Positions 47,057 to 59,767 of a DNA stretch of 64,000 nt are shown here, in pieces. The notes beneath the pieces are model-generated. The model saw only the letters and a program-made list of their open reading frames with translations. It did no database searches and was not told where the DNA came from. Origin of the DNA: Costus lasius. Taxonomy: Eukaryota > Streptophyta > Magnoliopsida > Zingiberales > Costaceae. The DNA is taken from assembly GCA_027563935.2 (NCBI GenBank), contig JANVAS020000203.1, positions 1,302,001 through 1,366,000 on the forward strand, in the 5' to 3' direction. Within the stretch, counting starts at the first letter, position 1. Every line of letters starts with the position of its first letter. Position numbers and translations under genes: made by a program.

Positions 47057-50000
47057 TGTAAGATCCAAGGATCTTGAGTCCTGGTAAGCATTATTTTTGA
47101 TTTAAATAAAATTATTGACTGTGTTATTATTCCTGTGTATTGATTGTTAATTTATGATAAATTAATTAGAGATTTTGGTTGTTGAATTATAGTTAATTAA
47201 ATTAGAGATTTTTGGATGTTAATGCTAATTAATTAACTAGCTCATTGGATGCTAGTTTTCGGTTAATTAATTAGAGTTTATTGCTTGTTAATTTAAGTTA
47301 ATTAATTGTTAATTAATTGGAGTTATTGGTTAATTAAATCCTTATTGGATATTAATTACATCCTTATTGGATTTGCGTTTAAGTGAATTCATTAAGTGGA
47401 TGTTAATTTAAGTTCTTATTGGATTGTCACTTAAACCATGGGTTATTGGGTTTAAAATTCAAATTTAGTTAGTTAAATGGTTAAACCCAATTTGAATTAA
47501 TGGGTTAATGGGTTAAGAGTTAAAACCGAAAATTCAAATTGATATTTCGGTTAGGGTAGAGTTTTGGCGATTTTTTTGGCTTGGAGAAATCTTGGGCGAC
47601 GGCTTGAAGAGATTGGCGACGGCTTGAAGAACTTGGCGACTTCTAGGCGATTCTTGAAGAGTTCTTGAGGCGATTTTGGTGATTTCTCCATCTCTTTCCC
47701 TTTGGCGAATTATTCCTTGGTGTTTGGTAGCATCTTTCAAAGCCTTAGACGAATTTTTGGAAGGGTTTTTCACCTTGTGTTCTCGGTTCAAGGTGAGTGG
47801 GTTGTCTAATTGATTTCTATCTATTTGTTTGTGTTAATTGATGAGTTAGATGATATATTCGCTTGTTGGAAATCTTACCATGCTAAAACCGAATTTTGTA
47901 AAGTTGATTATATGATGAAAACCGAATTTTGTAAGGTTGATTATATCATGAAAACCGAATTTTTCAAAGGTGATTATATGATGATTATTTAACCGAAAAT
48001 TTGTATGAAATTTAAGGTATTTTTATAGGAATTTTGGTAGCATTAAATCATTGAATTTTGGGTATGAAATTCTTGTTAATTATAGTTAAACCGAAATCAA
48101 TTTTGGTAACATTAAATCAATGATGTTTGTAGTTAACATGAAAACCGAAATCTTGATGTTCTTGATAATTGTTTATGAAAACCGAAATTGATGTTTGTAG
48201 TTAACATGAAAACCGAAACCTTGATGACCTTGATAATTGTCTATGAAAACCGAATTTTGGTGTTTGTAGTTAATATGTTACATGTGGTAATTTGTAAAGT
48301 AATTTATATGAATACTTGTTTTAAATTTTAAGTTGATTTCATGGATGCTTGATATGACTGTTTCTTGGTGTGTGTAATATGTTAAATAATTATGGTGTTA
48401 TATTTATGGCTAAGTATCTGTATTTGAGAAACTTGAGTGACAACATAGCAAGGTTTGATTAAACTAATCAGCATGAAATTTAAGGACTACACTATATTCG
48501 GTGATATTCGAATATAAAATATTATGTGTTGTGTTATATAGTTTTGAACAATATGTGTGATTATGTGAATTTGGAAAATTATGTGATTATGTGATGGTTA
48601 GGACTAAGGCTAGGTGTAACTATGAACTCAAGGGGATAGTCCTTATGTGTTATGTTAAGGGTTTGAATTTCAGCCCTGTATTGTGATATGTGAGGAGGTT
48701 GATGTTCAGCCTGCCTATTATGATTATTGTGATGGGGGTTGATGCCTGCCCGATATGATTTTTGTGATGACTATCCTAGAGTCTAGTTGACACTTAGGAG
48801 TCCACCTTTGTGAAATATGTTCACCTTTGTGAAATATGAAATAAGATATGTCTGTTGTCCAGTAGGAACCTTTTGGGAGAACGGGTTTTGACGCAAAGTG
48901 CCATGTCTTGGTCAGACAGGGGCCACCTCTTGATGTCATTACTCTTTTATGTGATGGGGTAATATAAGACGCAAAGTGCCATGTCTTGATCAGACAGGGG
49001 CCACCTCTTGATGTCATTACTCTTTTATGTGACGGGGTGATATAAGACGCAAAGTGCCATGTCTTGATCAGACAGGGGCCACCTCTTGATGTCATCACTC
49101 TGATGTGTTATGGGGTGATAGAGCAAAGTGCCACGTCGTGACCTGACGGGGGCCACCTCTTGATTCTACTCACTATCCATGTTTATGTGTTGCACGAGAT
49201 TTTGCAGCTCCCAGTGCTTTGGCCAAGCCGGGTTAGACCATATTGGTCACTACTGAATATGCTGGACAACTAGGTTAATTAAGTATGGTGTGTTTAGTTG
49301 GTTTAGAATATATGTGTTTAATTGGGTTAGAGTAAAACTCTAGAACCTGAATTTGTTATATGCTAGTGTATACATTTAACTGTCTATATGACTTCTGTTT
49401 CTTTATTTTGTTATATGTTGACATAATGTTCTGTTAAATATTTTTAAAATAATCTGCCTATATTTTTGAATGTATGTTATGGATGGTCGATTTAGACTAT
49501 CCACTCACTGGGCTGTGTAGCTCACCCCTCACTATTTTCAGGCATAGAGCAGGGGCGCATGTCTTGAGTGCATTGGCGTGGATAATTATGCTGTTTGCTG
49601 TTTTAAGAATTTATATGCTTAATTCTTGGGGCCGGTTGTGGCCTTAACATAAACTATATGAACTATGTGAATCATGAGACTATGTGAACTATGTGAAGTA
49701 TGTTGCCAGTTATGGCAGTCTTATGAGTTTGATTTTTGTGTCACCGCGGGCTTCAGCCTGGTTTCGGTGTTTGGTATGAGTTTATAAAATCGATTTTGTG
49801 ATTTTGTTTTGAATTTCGGCTTATTGTATATTCTGTGCAATCGGTTTTGATATACCCTGTAACTTGCATATGTCTAGTGCAAGTATTGCCTGGTGGCAGG
49901 TACCTTTATGGATTTTATGAATTTGAATCGGTTTTGATATAACTGTTGCCTTGCATATGTCTAGTGCAAGGATTGCGTGGTGGCAGGTACCCTTATGAGA

Positions 50001-50161
50001 TTTGAGTTTTGTGAATTTGTGTGTATGGATTTATGGAAATTTTTCAGATCGTGTTTTCTTGAACTCAGTTTTACCTAGCATATGATCGATCTTATATGAA
50101 ACATCCTGTATCATTTGTGAATTGTGCCATTTGTTTGGGGTTAAGAATGTGGGATGTTGCA
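47057..50161 (+). mobile_element. Tekay-type 5' LTR
   Basis: 3105 bp, TGTAAGATCC...GATGTTGCA. It contains three exact-length 33-bp tandem units (47885-47983) and about 3.8 copies of a 78-bp unit (48891-49170). No gene is seen in it. Confidence 0.95.
48891..49170 (+). repeat. 78-bp tandem repeat in the Tekay-type LTR (about 3.8 copies)
   Basis: Units start ACGCAAAGTGCCATGTC at 48891, 48969 and 49047, with a shorter diverged unit at 49121. Each carries GGGGCCACCTCTTGAT. The same array is in the 3' LTR (56761-57040) and inverted in the solo LTR (about 2500-2775). Confidence 0.9.
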
Positions 50162-50164
50162 GAA

Positions 50165-50177
50165 TGGTATCAGAGCA
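50165..50177 (+). other. Primer-binding site of the Tekay-type element
   Basis: TGGTATCAGAGCA, three bases after the 5' LTR, matches the iMet-tRNA-type site. Confidence 0.88.
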
Positions 50178-50304
50178 GTTGGCTAGCTAAAACTTAGTTT
50201 GGGGGAAAACATGTTTGTGTATTGCTAGACACCTGATAGGTTTATGATTGTTTTCCTGACTATGATATGTGTGTGACTATGATATGCGTGTGTAGGCATT
50301 TAAG

Positions 50305-51645
50305 ATGGTGCGAACCAGAGGAAATGCTAGTGATGAGGGCGAGCAGACCCCGAACCTCACGAGAACTATTGAGGCTCTGACTGGCATGGTTCAGCAACAA
50401 GGTGCTATGATAGAGAGGCAAGCTCAGATGCTGCAGCAGCAGCAGACTCAGCACCAAGAAGCACAACAGCAGCTTTTGCAGCAGCTGACTCGAGAGAGAC
50501 CCCAGACTACTACTCGAGTGCTGGGGGATGACTCTCAGGAGGGCGCTCACAGGCGCTATGCTTCACTTGTGAGTGAATTCCAGAAACTGGGTCCCAGCTC
50601 TTTTTATGGGGGCTCAGAATCCAGTAATGCAGAGAACTGGCAGTTGTGCTTGGAAAAGATTTTCCAAGTCATGCGCTGCTCAGATGAGGATAAGTTATGT
50701 CTGGCCACCTATATGATGCGTGCTGACGCAGATGAGTGGTGGAAGGGCGTAGTGAGACTTGCCGAAGAAAGACATGAGACTGTAGATTGGCCTTACTTCT
50801 TGTCTCGATTTAACGAGAAGTACTTCCCAGATAGCTTGGTTGAGGACCGAGAGGTGGAATTTATTCATCTGGAGCAGGGTGATATGACAGTGGACCAGTA
50901 TGAATTACAGTTCACGAAATTGGGAAAGTATGCTCCTCACCTGATAAACACTGAAAAGAGGAGAGCTACCAAGTTTCTCAGAGGTCTCAGATGGGACATT
51001 AGAGAGCAGGTTGGTGCTCAACACTTGGAGACCTATGTTGAAACTGTTGGGCGAGCGCGCACCATTGAGAGATATATATCTGAGAGGAGTTCTCATGTTG
51101 CCGTGACAGTAGTTCCTGCAGCTGAGGCGGCGGTTCCTCAGCATGGCAGTGGCGGCAAGGGTAAGAAGTACCCTAGGCATAAAGATTATAAGAAGAGCAG
51201 GTATAAGCCTTACTCCTACAAGGCACCGCAGCAGTCCAGGGATGCACCGCAGCAGTTCAGGGATGCCAGGGATGCAAGAAACAGTATCACTTGTAGTCAT
51301 TGTGGGCTCAAGGGACATCTAGTGAAAGACTGCCATAGGAAGAATGGTGTATGCTTCAGGTGTAAGAAACCAGGGCACATGGCTAAGGACTGCAAAGAAC
51401 CTGAGATGCAACCTGGAGGCGCAGATAAGCCTACAGTCCAGACTAGAGTGTATGCTGTGGCTGAGAAGGATACACGAGCTTCCCAATCCGTCGTGGAAGG
51501 TACTTTATTCGTATTTGATCAGTTAGCCCGCATATTATTTGACCCTGGTGCAAATTTATCTTTTGTATCTGTTAAGTTTGCTGCATGTTTACCTGTGTTA
51601 CCTAAGGTAATGAATTATGCTGTGTCTGTGAGTACTCCCTTATGA
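50305..51645 (+). CDS. Tekay-type gag and protease start, ending at an in-frame TGA
   Basis: 446 codons from ATG 50305. A glutamine-rich N-terminus is followed by a retrotransposon Gag domain (about residues 80-240), a basic linker, and two CX2CX4HX4C knuckles (CSHCGLKGHLVKDC at about 330-343; CFRCKKPGHMAKDC at about 350-363). The aspartic protease begins with LFDPGANLSFVS near 411. The TGA at 51643-51645 falls inside the protease, and the pol frame continues in the same phase, so this is a point nonsense codon and not a gag-pol boundary of the family. Readthrough is conceivable. Confidence 0.9.
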   Translation: MVRTRGNASDEGEQTPNLTRTIEALTGMVQQQGAMIERQAQMLQQQQTQHQEAQQQLLQQLTRERPQTTTRVLGDDSQEGAHRRYASLVSEFQKLGPSSFYGGSESSNAENWQLCLEKIFQVMRCSDEDKLCLATYMMRADADEWWKGVVRLAEERHETVDWPYFLSRFNEKYFPDSLVEDREVEFIHLEQGDMTVDQYELQFTKLGKYAPHLINTEKRRATKFLRGLRWDIREQVGAQHLETYVETVGRARTIERYISERSSHVAVTVVPAAEAAVPQHGSGGKGKKYPRHKDYKKSRYKPYSYKAPQQSRDAPQQFRDARDARNSITCSHCGLKGHLVKDCHRKNGVCFRCKKPGHMAKDCKEPEMQPGGADKPTVQTRVYAVAEKDTRASQSVVEGTLFVFDQLARILFDPGANLSFVSVKFAACLPVLPKVMNYAVSVSTPL

Positions 51646-54600
51646 AAATCGTTATCTACAGATACTGTTTGTGCTGACTGTGTAGTACATGTAGAGGGCT
51701 ATGAGTTTCTGGTAGATCTAATCCTCCTAGACATGCAAGATTATGATATCATCTTAGGAATGGATTGGTTGTCTTCCCATCATGCCTCTGTGGATTGCTT
51801 TGAGAAAGTAATCACTTTGAATTTGTTAGATGGGAATCGACTTTTTGTGAGAGGTCTAGTGTCAGACCAAGGACCGCATGTGATATCTTTCCTGCAGGCC
51901 AGGAAATTACTGGCTAGTGGATGCAAGGGTTATCTTGCGCATGTTAAGGTGCAGGATGATTCTACTTCTGATTTGACTCAGATGGCGGTGGTGAAAGAAT
52001 TTCCTGATGTGTTCTCTGAAGAATTTTCAGGCTTGCCACCAATTAGAGAAGTGGAGTTTGGCATTGAGTTGGCGCCAGGTACGGCACCTATCTCCAGAGC
52101 TCCTTATCGTATGGCTACTTCAGAGTTGGCCGAGCTTAAGAAACAACTGGAGGAATTGCTAGAGAAAGGGTATATTCGGCCTAGTGCTTCTCCCTGGGGA
52201 GCGCCAGTGTTATTTGTGAAGAAGAAAGATGGAACCCTGAGGATGTGTATAGACTACAGGCAGCTTAACCAAGTGACTATCAAGAATAAGTATCCTCTTC
52301 CCAGAATTGATGATCTATTTGATCAATTACAGGGAGCGACAGTGTTCTCTAAGATTGATCTGAGATCAGGGTATTATCAGCTTAGGGTCAAGGATGAGGA
52401 TATATTTAAGACTGCTTTCAGGACCAGGTATGGGCATTTCGAATTTTTAGTTATGCCTTTTGGACTGACGAATGCACCTGCTGTCTTCATGGATTTGATG
52501 AACAGGGTATTCCATGAATTGCTTGACTCTTGTGTGGTAGTCTTTATAGACGATATTTTGGTATACTCACGGACTACTTCAGATCATGTTAGTGACTTGC
52601 GCAGAGTGCTGGAGGTTCTGAGGAAGAACCGATTATATGCCAAGGCTAGTAAGTGTGAGTTCTGGCTAGAGAAAATCAGCTTCTTGGGACATGTGATTTC
52701 TGGTCAGGGGGTGTCTGTGGATCCAGTTAAAGTGCAAGCCATTCTCAATTGGGGAAGACCGACTAGTGCTACTGAGATCAGGAGTTTTCTGGGTTTAGCA
52801 GGTTACTACCGGAGGTTTGTTGAGGGATTTTCCAAGCTGGCGGGTCCTTTAACTAAATTGACCAGAAAGGAGGCCAAGTTTATTTGGGATGACAAGTGTG
52901 AAGAGAGCTTTCAAGAGCTGAAGAGGAGGTTGACTAGTACACCGATCCTCATTATTCCTAGTGATGGGGAAAGGTTTACTGTTTATACGGATGCTTCAGG
53001 CAAAGGGTTGGGTTGTGTCTTGATGCAGAAGGGTTCTGTAGTAGCCTATGCTTCGAGACAACTGAAGGAGTATGAATTGAACTACCCTACTCATGACTTA
53101 GAGTTGGCGGCCGTAGTCTTTGCTTTGAAGATATGGCGTCACTATTTGCTGGGTCAGGAGTTTGATCTGTTCACTGATCACCAGAGTCTCAAGTATATCT
53201 TCACTCAGAAGGAGTTGAACATGAGACAGAGAAGATGGATGGAGTTGATCAAAGACTATGACTTCTCTATTCAGTATCAGGCTGGAAAGGCCAATGTAGT
53301 GGCGGATGCGCTGAGCAGATATCCAGTTACTTCAGTAGCTGCTTTACGGGTTAGTGAGTGGCAGTTACTGCAGGAGTTCAGAGATCTCAAGATCAGTGTT
53401 TCTCCTAAAGTTCAGACTGGTTACGTGGCTTTTCTCAGAGTACAGTCTGCTTTGTTGCAGAAGATCAGAGATCAGCAGTCTGTGGATCCGAAATTAGTTC
53501 AGATCAGGGATAGTCTGGTTGATGGCGCAGTTCAGGATTTTAGCCTGTCTGATGATGGTATTCTTCGGTTTCGTGGAAGGGTATGTGTCCCTGAGGAACC
53601 GAGCTTGAGGAAAGAAATATTGGAGAACAGCCATAACTCCAAATATTCTCTACATCCTGGTGTGACTAAGATGTATCAGGACCTCAAGAAAAGTTTTTGG
53701 TGGCCGGGTATGAAGAAAGAAGTGTTTGATTTTGTCTCTAGGTGTTTAACCTGTCAGACTGTGAAGGCTGAACACCAGAAGCCTGGTGGTTTGTTGCAGC
53801 CTCTTCCTATTCCTGAGTGGAAGTGGGAATGTATCAGTATGGATTTTGTATGTGGTTTGCCCAGAACCAGATTGGGTCATGATGCTATTTGGGTGATTGT
53901 TGATAGACTCACTAAATCAGCCCATTTTCTTCCGACTAAGATGACTTATTCTCTAGAGAGACTGGCTAGATTATATATTGATGAGATAGTCAGACTGCAT
54001 GGAGTGCCTGTTGATATCGTGTCTGACAGGGACTCTCGATTTCTGTCCAGATTTTGGAAGAGCTTACAGGAAGGTTTGGGTACTAAGTTGAGTTTTAGTA
54101 CAGCATATCATCCTCAGTCTGATGGCCAGACGGAGCGTACTATACAAACTCTAGAAGATCTGTTGAGAGCCTATGTGGTTGATTGGAGTTCTGAGTGGAA
54201 CCGGGATCTATCGTTGATAGAGTTTACTTATAATAATAGCTTCCACTCCAGTATTCAGATGGCTCCTTATGAGGCTTTGTATGGGAGAAGGTGTAGGACT
54301 CCCTTGTGTTGGGAGGAAACTGGTGACAGAATGATTTTGAGATCTGATGCAGTACAGGAGACTACTGATAAGGTCAGAGAGATCCGGGATAAACTGAAAA
54401 TTGCTCGGGACAGACAGAAGAGTTATGCTGATGACCGTCGTCGTTCCTTGGAGTTTATGGTAGGGGATCATGTGTTCTTAAAGGTGTCACCTACTAAGGG
54501 TGTTATGAGGTTTGGCAAAAAGGGCAAGTTGAGCCCTAGGTTTGTAGGCCCTTTTGATATTATTGAGAGAGTTGGTCCAGTGGCTTACCGGTTAGCTTTA

Positions 54601-54897
54601 CCTCCTGCTTTGGATCATGTGCATAATGTATTCCATGTCTCTGCTTTGAGGAAATATCATCCTGATCCATCTCATGTGTTGGAGTTGGAACCTCTTCAGA
54701 TTCAGAGTGATTTGACTTTTGAGGAAAGACCTCTCCGGATTGTGGATAGAAAAGATAAAGTCCTGAGAAACAAGACTATACCTTTGGTAAAGGTTATCTG
54801 GGGAAATCAGTCAGTTGAGGAGGCGACATGGGAGACTGAAGCTGATATGAGGAAATTTTATGCTTACCTCTTTGATGATATGGATGCTGAGCTTTAG
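51646..54897 (+). CDS. Tekay-type protease end, RT, RNase H, integrase and chromodomain-like tail
   Basis: Open frame of 1083 codons after the TGA; the first ATG is at 51733. It shows the protease tail (ILGMDWL), RT (residues counted from 51733: FVKKKDG near 160, FIDD near 269), RNase H ([11 protein letters not shown]), the integrase zinc domain ([12 protein letters not shown]...CLTCQ) and core ([25 protein letters not shown]). The C-terminus has a chromodomain-like segment ([12 protein letters not shown]). Chromodomains of this clade are known to steer integration to heterochromatin. All catalytic motifs are present, and I see no further break. Confidence 0.93.
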   Translation, partial: KSLSTDTVCADCVVHVEGYEFLVDLILLDMQDYDIILGMDWLSSHHASVDCFEKVITLNLLDGNRLFVRGLVSDQGPHVISFLQARKLLASGCKGYLAHVKVQDDSTSDLTQMAVVKEFPDVFSEEFSGLPPIREVEFGIELAPGTAPISRAPYRMATSELAELKKQLEELLEKGYIRPSASPWGAPVLFVKKKDGTLRMCIDYRQLNQVTIKNKYPLPRIDDLFDQLQGATVFSKIDLRSGYYQLRVKDEDIFKTAFRTRYGHFEFLVMPFGLTNAPAVFMDLMNRVFHELLDSCVVVFIDDILVYSRTTSDHVSDLRRVLEVLRKNRLYAKASKCEFWLEKISFLGHVISGQGVSVDPVKVQAILNWGRPTSATEIRSFLGLAGYYRRFVEGFSKLAGPLTKLTRKEAKFIWDDKCEESFQELKRRLTSTPILIIPSDGERFTVYTDASGKGLGCVLMQKGSVVAYASRQLKEYELNYPTHDLELAAVVFALKIWRHYLLGQEFDLFTDHQSLKYIFTQKELNMRQRRWMELIKDYDFSIQYQAGKANVVADALSRYPVTSVAALRVSEWQLLQEFRDLKISVSPKVQTGYVAFLRVQSALLQKIRDQQSVDPKLVQIRDSLVDGAVQDFSLSDDGILRFRGRVCVPEEPSLRKEILENSHNSKYSLHPGVTKMYQDLKKSFWWPGMKKEVFDFVSRCLTCQTVKAEHQKPGGLLQPLPIPEWKWECISMDFVCGLPRTRLGHDAIWVIVDRLTKSAHFLPTKMTYSLERLARLYIDEIVRLHGVPVDIVSDRDSRFLSRFWKSLQEGLGTKLSFSTAYHPQSDGQTERTIQTLEDLLRAYVVDWSSEWNRDLSLIEFTYNNSFHSSIQMAPYEALYGRRCRTPLCWEETGDRMILRSDAVQETTDKVREIRDKLKIARDRQKSYADDRRRSLEFMVGDHVFLKVSPTKGVMRFGKKGKLSPRFVGPFDIIERVGPVAYRLALPPALDHVHNVFHVSALRKYHPDPSHVLELEPLQIQSDLTFEERPLRIVDRKDKVLRNKTIPLVKVIWGNQSVEEATWETEADMRKFYAYLFDDMDAEL

Positions 54898-54913
54898 AGG
54901 ATTAAAGCTTTAT

Positions 54914-54926
54914 AAGGAGGGAGGGA
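54914..54926 (+). other. Polypurine tract of the Tekay-type element
   Basis: AAGGAGGGAGGGA lies immediately before the 3' LTR. Confidence 0.88.
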
Positions 54927-57900
54927 TGTAAGATCCAAGGATCTTGAGTCCTGGTAAGCATTATTTTTGATTTAAATAAAATTATTGACTGTGTTATTAT
55001 TCCTGTGTATTGATTGTTAATTTATGATAAATTAATTAGAGATTTTGGTTGTTGAATTATAGTTAATTAAATTAGAGATTTTTGGATGTTAATGCTAATT
55101 AATTAACTAGCTCATTGGATGCTAGTTTTCGGTTAATTAATTAGAGTTTATTGCTTGTTAATTTAAGTTAATTAATTGTTAATTAATTGGAGTTATTGGT
55201 TAATTAAATCCTTATTGGATATTAATTACATCCTTATTGGATTTGCGTTTAAGTGAATTCATTAAGTGGATGTTAATTTAAGTTCTTATTGGATTGTCAC
55301 TTAAACCATGGGTTATTGGGTTTAAAATTCAAATTTAGTTAGTTAAATGGTTAAACCCAATTTGAATTAATGGGTTAATGGGTTAAGAGTTAAAACCGAA
55401 AATTCAAATTGATATTTCGGTTAGGGTAGAGTTTTGGCGATTTTTTTGGCTTGGAGAAATCTTGGGCGACGGCTTGAAGAGATTGGCGACGGCTTGAAGA
55501 ACTTGGCGACTTCTAGGCGATTCTTGAAGAGTTCTTGAGGCGATTTTGGTGATTTCTCCATCTCTTTCCCTTTGGCGAATTATTCCTTGGTGTTTGGTAG
55601 CATCTTTCAAAGCCTTAGACGAATTTTTGGAAGGGTTTTTCACCTTGTGTTCTCGGTTCAAGGTGAGTGGGTTGTCTAATTGATTTCTATCTATTTGTTT
55701 GTGTTAATTGATGAGTTAGATGATATATTCGCTTGTTGGAAATCTTACCATGCTAAAACCGAATTTTGTAAAGTTGATTATATGATGAAAACCGAATTTT
55801 GTAAGGTTGATTATATCATGAAAACCGAATTTTTCAAAGGTGATTATATGATGATTATTTAACCGAAAATTTGTATGAAATTTAAGGTATTTTTATAGGA
55901 ATTTTGGTAGCATTAAATCATTGAATTTTGGGTATGAAATTCTTGTTAATTATAGTTAAACCGAAATCAATTTTGGTAACATTAAATCAATGATGTTTGT
56001 AGTTAACATGAAAACCGAAATCTTGATGTTCTTGATAATTGTTTATGAAAACCGAAATTGATGTTTGTAGTTAACATGAAAACCGAAACCTTGATGACCT
56101 TGATAATTGTCTATGAAAACCGAATTTTGGTGTTTGTAGTTAATATGTTACATGTGGTAATTTGTAAAGTAATTTATATGAATACTTGTTTTAAATTTTA
56201 AGTTGATTTCATGGATGCTTGATATGACTGTTTCTTGGTGTGTGTAATATGTTAAATAATTATGGTGTTATATTTATGGCTAAGTATCTGTATTTGAGAA
56301 ACTTGAGTGACAACATAGCAAGGTTTGATTAAACTAATCAGCATGAAATTTAAGGACTACACTATATTCGGTGATATTCGAATATAAAATATTATGTGTT
56401 GTGTTATATAGTTTTGAACAATATGTGTGATTATGTGAATTTGGAAAATTATGTGATTATGTGATGGTTAGGACTAAGGCTAGGTGTAACTATGAACTCA
56501 AGGGGATAGTCCTTATGTGTTATGTTAAGGGTTTGAATTTCAGCCCTGTATTGTGATATGTGAGGAGGTTGATGTTCAGCCTGCCTATTATGATTATTGT
56601 GATGGGGGTTGATGCCTGCCCGATATGATTTTTGTGATGACTATCCTAGAGTCTAGTTGACACTTAGGAGTCCACCTTTGTGAAATATGTTCACCTTTGT
56701 GAAATATGAAATAAGATATGTCTGTTGTCCAGTAGGAACCTTTTGGGAGAACGGGTTTTGACGCAAAGTGCCATGTCTTGGTCAGACAGGGGCCACCTCT
56801 TGATGTCATTACTCTTTTATGTGATGGGGTAATATAAGACGCAAAGTGCCATGTCTTGATCAGACAGGGGCCACCTCTTGATGTCATTACTCTTTTATGT
56901 GACGGGGTGATATAAGACGCAAAGTGCCATGTCTTGATCAGATAGGGGCCACCTCTTGATGTCATCACTCTAATGTGTTATGGGGTGATAGAGCAAAGTG
57001 CCACGTCGTGACCTGACGGGGGCCACCTCTTGATTCTACTCACTATCCATGTTTATGTGTTGCACGAGATTTTGCAGCTCCCAGTGCTTTGGCCAAGCCG
57101 GGTTAGACCATATTGGTCACTACTGAATATGCTGGACAACTAGGTTAATTAAGTATGGTGTGTTTAGTTGGTTTAGAATATTTGTGTTTAATTGGGTTAG
57201 AGTAAAACTCTAGAACCTGAATTTGTTATATGCTAGTGTGTACATTTAACTGTCTATATGACTTCTGTTTCTTTATTTTGTTATATGTTGACATAATGTT
57301 TTGTTAAATATTTTTAAAATAATCTGCCTATATTTTTGAATGTATGTTATGGATGGTCGATTTAGACTATCCACTCACTGGGCTATGTAGCTCACCCCTC
57401 ACTATTTTCAGGCATAGAGCAGGGGCGCATGTCTTGAGTGCATTGGCGTGGATAATTATGCTGTTTGCTGTTTTAAGAATTTATATGCTTAATTCTTGGG
57501 GCCGGTTGTGGCCTTAACATAAACTATATGAACTATGTGAATCATGAGACTATGTGAACTATGTGAAGTATGTTGCCAGTTATGGCAGTCTTATGAGTTT
57601 GATTTTTGTGTCACCGCGGGCTTCAGCCTGGTTTCGGTGTTTGGTATGAGTTTATAAAATCGATTTTGTGATTTTGTTTTGAATTTCGGCTTATTGTATA
57701 TTCTGTGCAATCGGTTTTGATATACCCTGTAACTTGCATATGTCTAGTGCAAGTATTGCCTGGTGGCAGGTACCTTTATGGATTTTATGAATTTGAATCG
57801 GTTTTGATATAACTGTTGCCTTGCATATGTCTAGTGCAAGGATTGCGTGGTGGCAGGTACCCTTATGAGATTTGAGTTTTGTGAATTTGTGTGTATGGAT

Positions 57901-58031
57901 TTATGGAAATTTTTCAGATCGTGTTTTCTTGAACTCGGTTTTACCTAGCATATGATCGATCTTATATGAAACATCCTGTATCATTTGTGAATTGTGCCAT
58001 TTGTTTGGGGTTAAGAATGTGGGATGTTGCA
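54927..58031 (+). mobile_element. Tekay-type 3' LTR
   Basis: 3105 bp. By eye it differs from the 5' LTR at about seven positions, mostly transitions and mainly in the 3' half. The 78-bp array is repeated at 56761-57040. Confidence 0.95.
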
Positions 58032-58051
58032 GGTATGAGAGGGGAAGCAAT
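58032..58051 (-). mobile_element. 20-bp remnant of copia A's 5' LTR between two insertions
   Basis: GGTATGAGAGG...GCAAT continues the A LTR after the Tekay-type element, matching about 724-743 in A's 3' LTR. It ends with GCAAT (58047-58051), the expected TSD of copia E. Confidence 0.8.
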
Positions 58052-59767
58052 TGTTGGAGTATATGCCCTGAGACCTAGTATTGGTCCATCTTTGTACTAC
58101 TTCACTCTGATATTTATATATCAATCTGGCATTGTCATTGTCAGTGTTTGTCTACATCTGTGATTATGCACTTACATGATAATGTCCTTGGAGACAGATT
58201 GGATCTGTGCTCAAAAGATTGTCCCTAATCGATGTACCTTAGTGGATATGGGATAGCTCTAGTACATGAGAGACTGATATATGGGTTGGTTAGGCACGCG
58301 GTGCTAACGCAGACATATGGGTATATCAATGGTGGATATACTAGACTGACCCGCGGTGAGGCTATGACTTGGTGTCTTGAGTTACTGATGTAGGGGGGAA
58401 GCGTGGAGTAAAACTACTAATGCAAATTCAATTATTTATTTTTGGGATTTTTGAAAAAAAGTCAAATTTCAGAATGCAGTGAGAAAATAGCTATTTGAAT
58501 TCCTGGGCAACTTTAATCATTTACAAAAAGTAGACATATGTTGCAGGAAAATCCATAAATCAAAAATTCAAACCAATTAAACCAAGATATAGACCAAAAC
58601 TTGTTCTTTTAAATCGTATAAGAATTGCAGATTGAAGATCTGTCATGTAATAAGAACATCAAAGGCAAAACAGCTATTCAGATTAAAGAATAAAACTGGT
58701 GCAGAAATATATCATTCATAAAAAAGTTGCACCATCTCGTAGGTTTATCTGTTCAATCTTATTTCGTCCCAACTGATCCGAATGATAGAGAAGGTTCAGA
58801 TCTTGCTATTGGATACAAGGATCAGAGCTGAAGGCTTCTCTGAGCATGTTAAAAACCTGCACAAAGTAGTCTAGTCAGATTATAGGATTGAAAGAACTGC
58901 AGAAGTTACTTAGATAAGAAAAGATGCCATGTCTCCAGGATGATCCATGCACTGTTGGATTGAACCAAGTTATCCAAATGATAGATCAAGATGAGTTCTT
59001 CATAATGGCATCAAAGTTCACGGTTTTCGTTGTGCCGATTGCTTAAGATACCTGCAAGAAAAAGCCTAGTCAGATTAGAATTAATAGCAAACAGAAATAG
59101 GCAAACTGGGAAACAGGGGACGTCGCGAGAGTTGAGCAGGGATTGTCGGCGTTCATCCGGTGGTGCATGGACGTCGAAACTGCTACAACTGGGAGTTCAT
59201 GTGATGGTGGCAGAGCTGTGGCCGGAGGCTTGGGGCGAACGGTGGTAGGTCGGAGGTGGCAGACGTTGAAGGGCGAAGATAGAGCGGAAGGCTGGCGAGA
59301 ACAGGGAAAGTCGGGCGGATGGGCAGGGTTCGTCGATGGTCGTCCGGTGGTGCACGATCGCCGAACATGTTATGACTGGAGGCTCGTGTGATGGAAGAGA
59401 GGTCGTGGTCAGAGTTTGAAGGCGGGCAGTGGCTGGTCAGAGGTGGACGGCGTCGGAAGGCGGATCTAGGGCGTCAGCATGGCGAAAATAGGGGATGGCA
59501 TCGGAGTTTCGATCCCGGCCATCGATGAGGTGGATGGGTAGATCCCGGTGACTGAAGCTTCGTCAGGGGAAGGAGGAGTGGTGTCTGAAGTCTCGTGGAG
59601 AACCGCCTGGTGGATCGTCGGTGGCGAACTTGGAAAATTCTCAAAAATCCTTAGAACACACGTGGCTGGAAAGATTGGTTTTGGGAGGAGGAAGAGCTTA
59701 AGAGAAGAAGGGAAGTGGGAGGGGCTCGGCCCTAGAAGGAGGAGAGGGGAAAGCTAGGTGACACAAT

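Larger units (their letters stand above)
47057..58031 (+). mobile_element. Full-length Tekay/Del-type chromovirus (Ty3/gypsy)
   Basis: 10,975 bp with TSD GGTAT (47052-47056, 58032-58036). Two LTRs of exactly 3105 bp, an iMet-type primer site, one gag-pol frame with a single nonsense codon, and a purine tract before the 3' LTR. The very long LTRs and the C-terminal chromodomain-like segment fit the Tekay/Del clade. The empty site is readable at about 714-735 in A's 3' LTR. A solo LTR of the same family is at 1425-4578. Confidence 0.95.

Noticed and set aside
47810..47992. Reading frame with KTEFCKVDY repeats
   Set aside because: Produced by the 33-bp LTR repeat, whose unit is a multiple of three; lies wholly in the LTR.
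59030..59757. Overlapping reading frames on both strands suggesting a host gene
   Set aside because: Short frames in a GC-rich repeat inside LTR-like element Y, no recognisable domain, no consistent frame.
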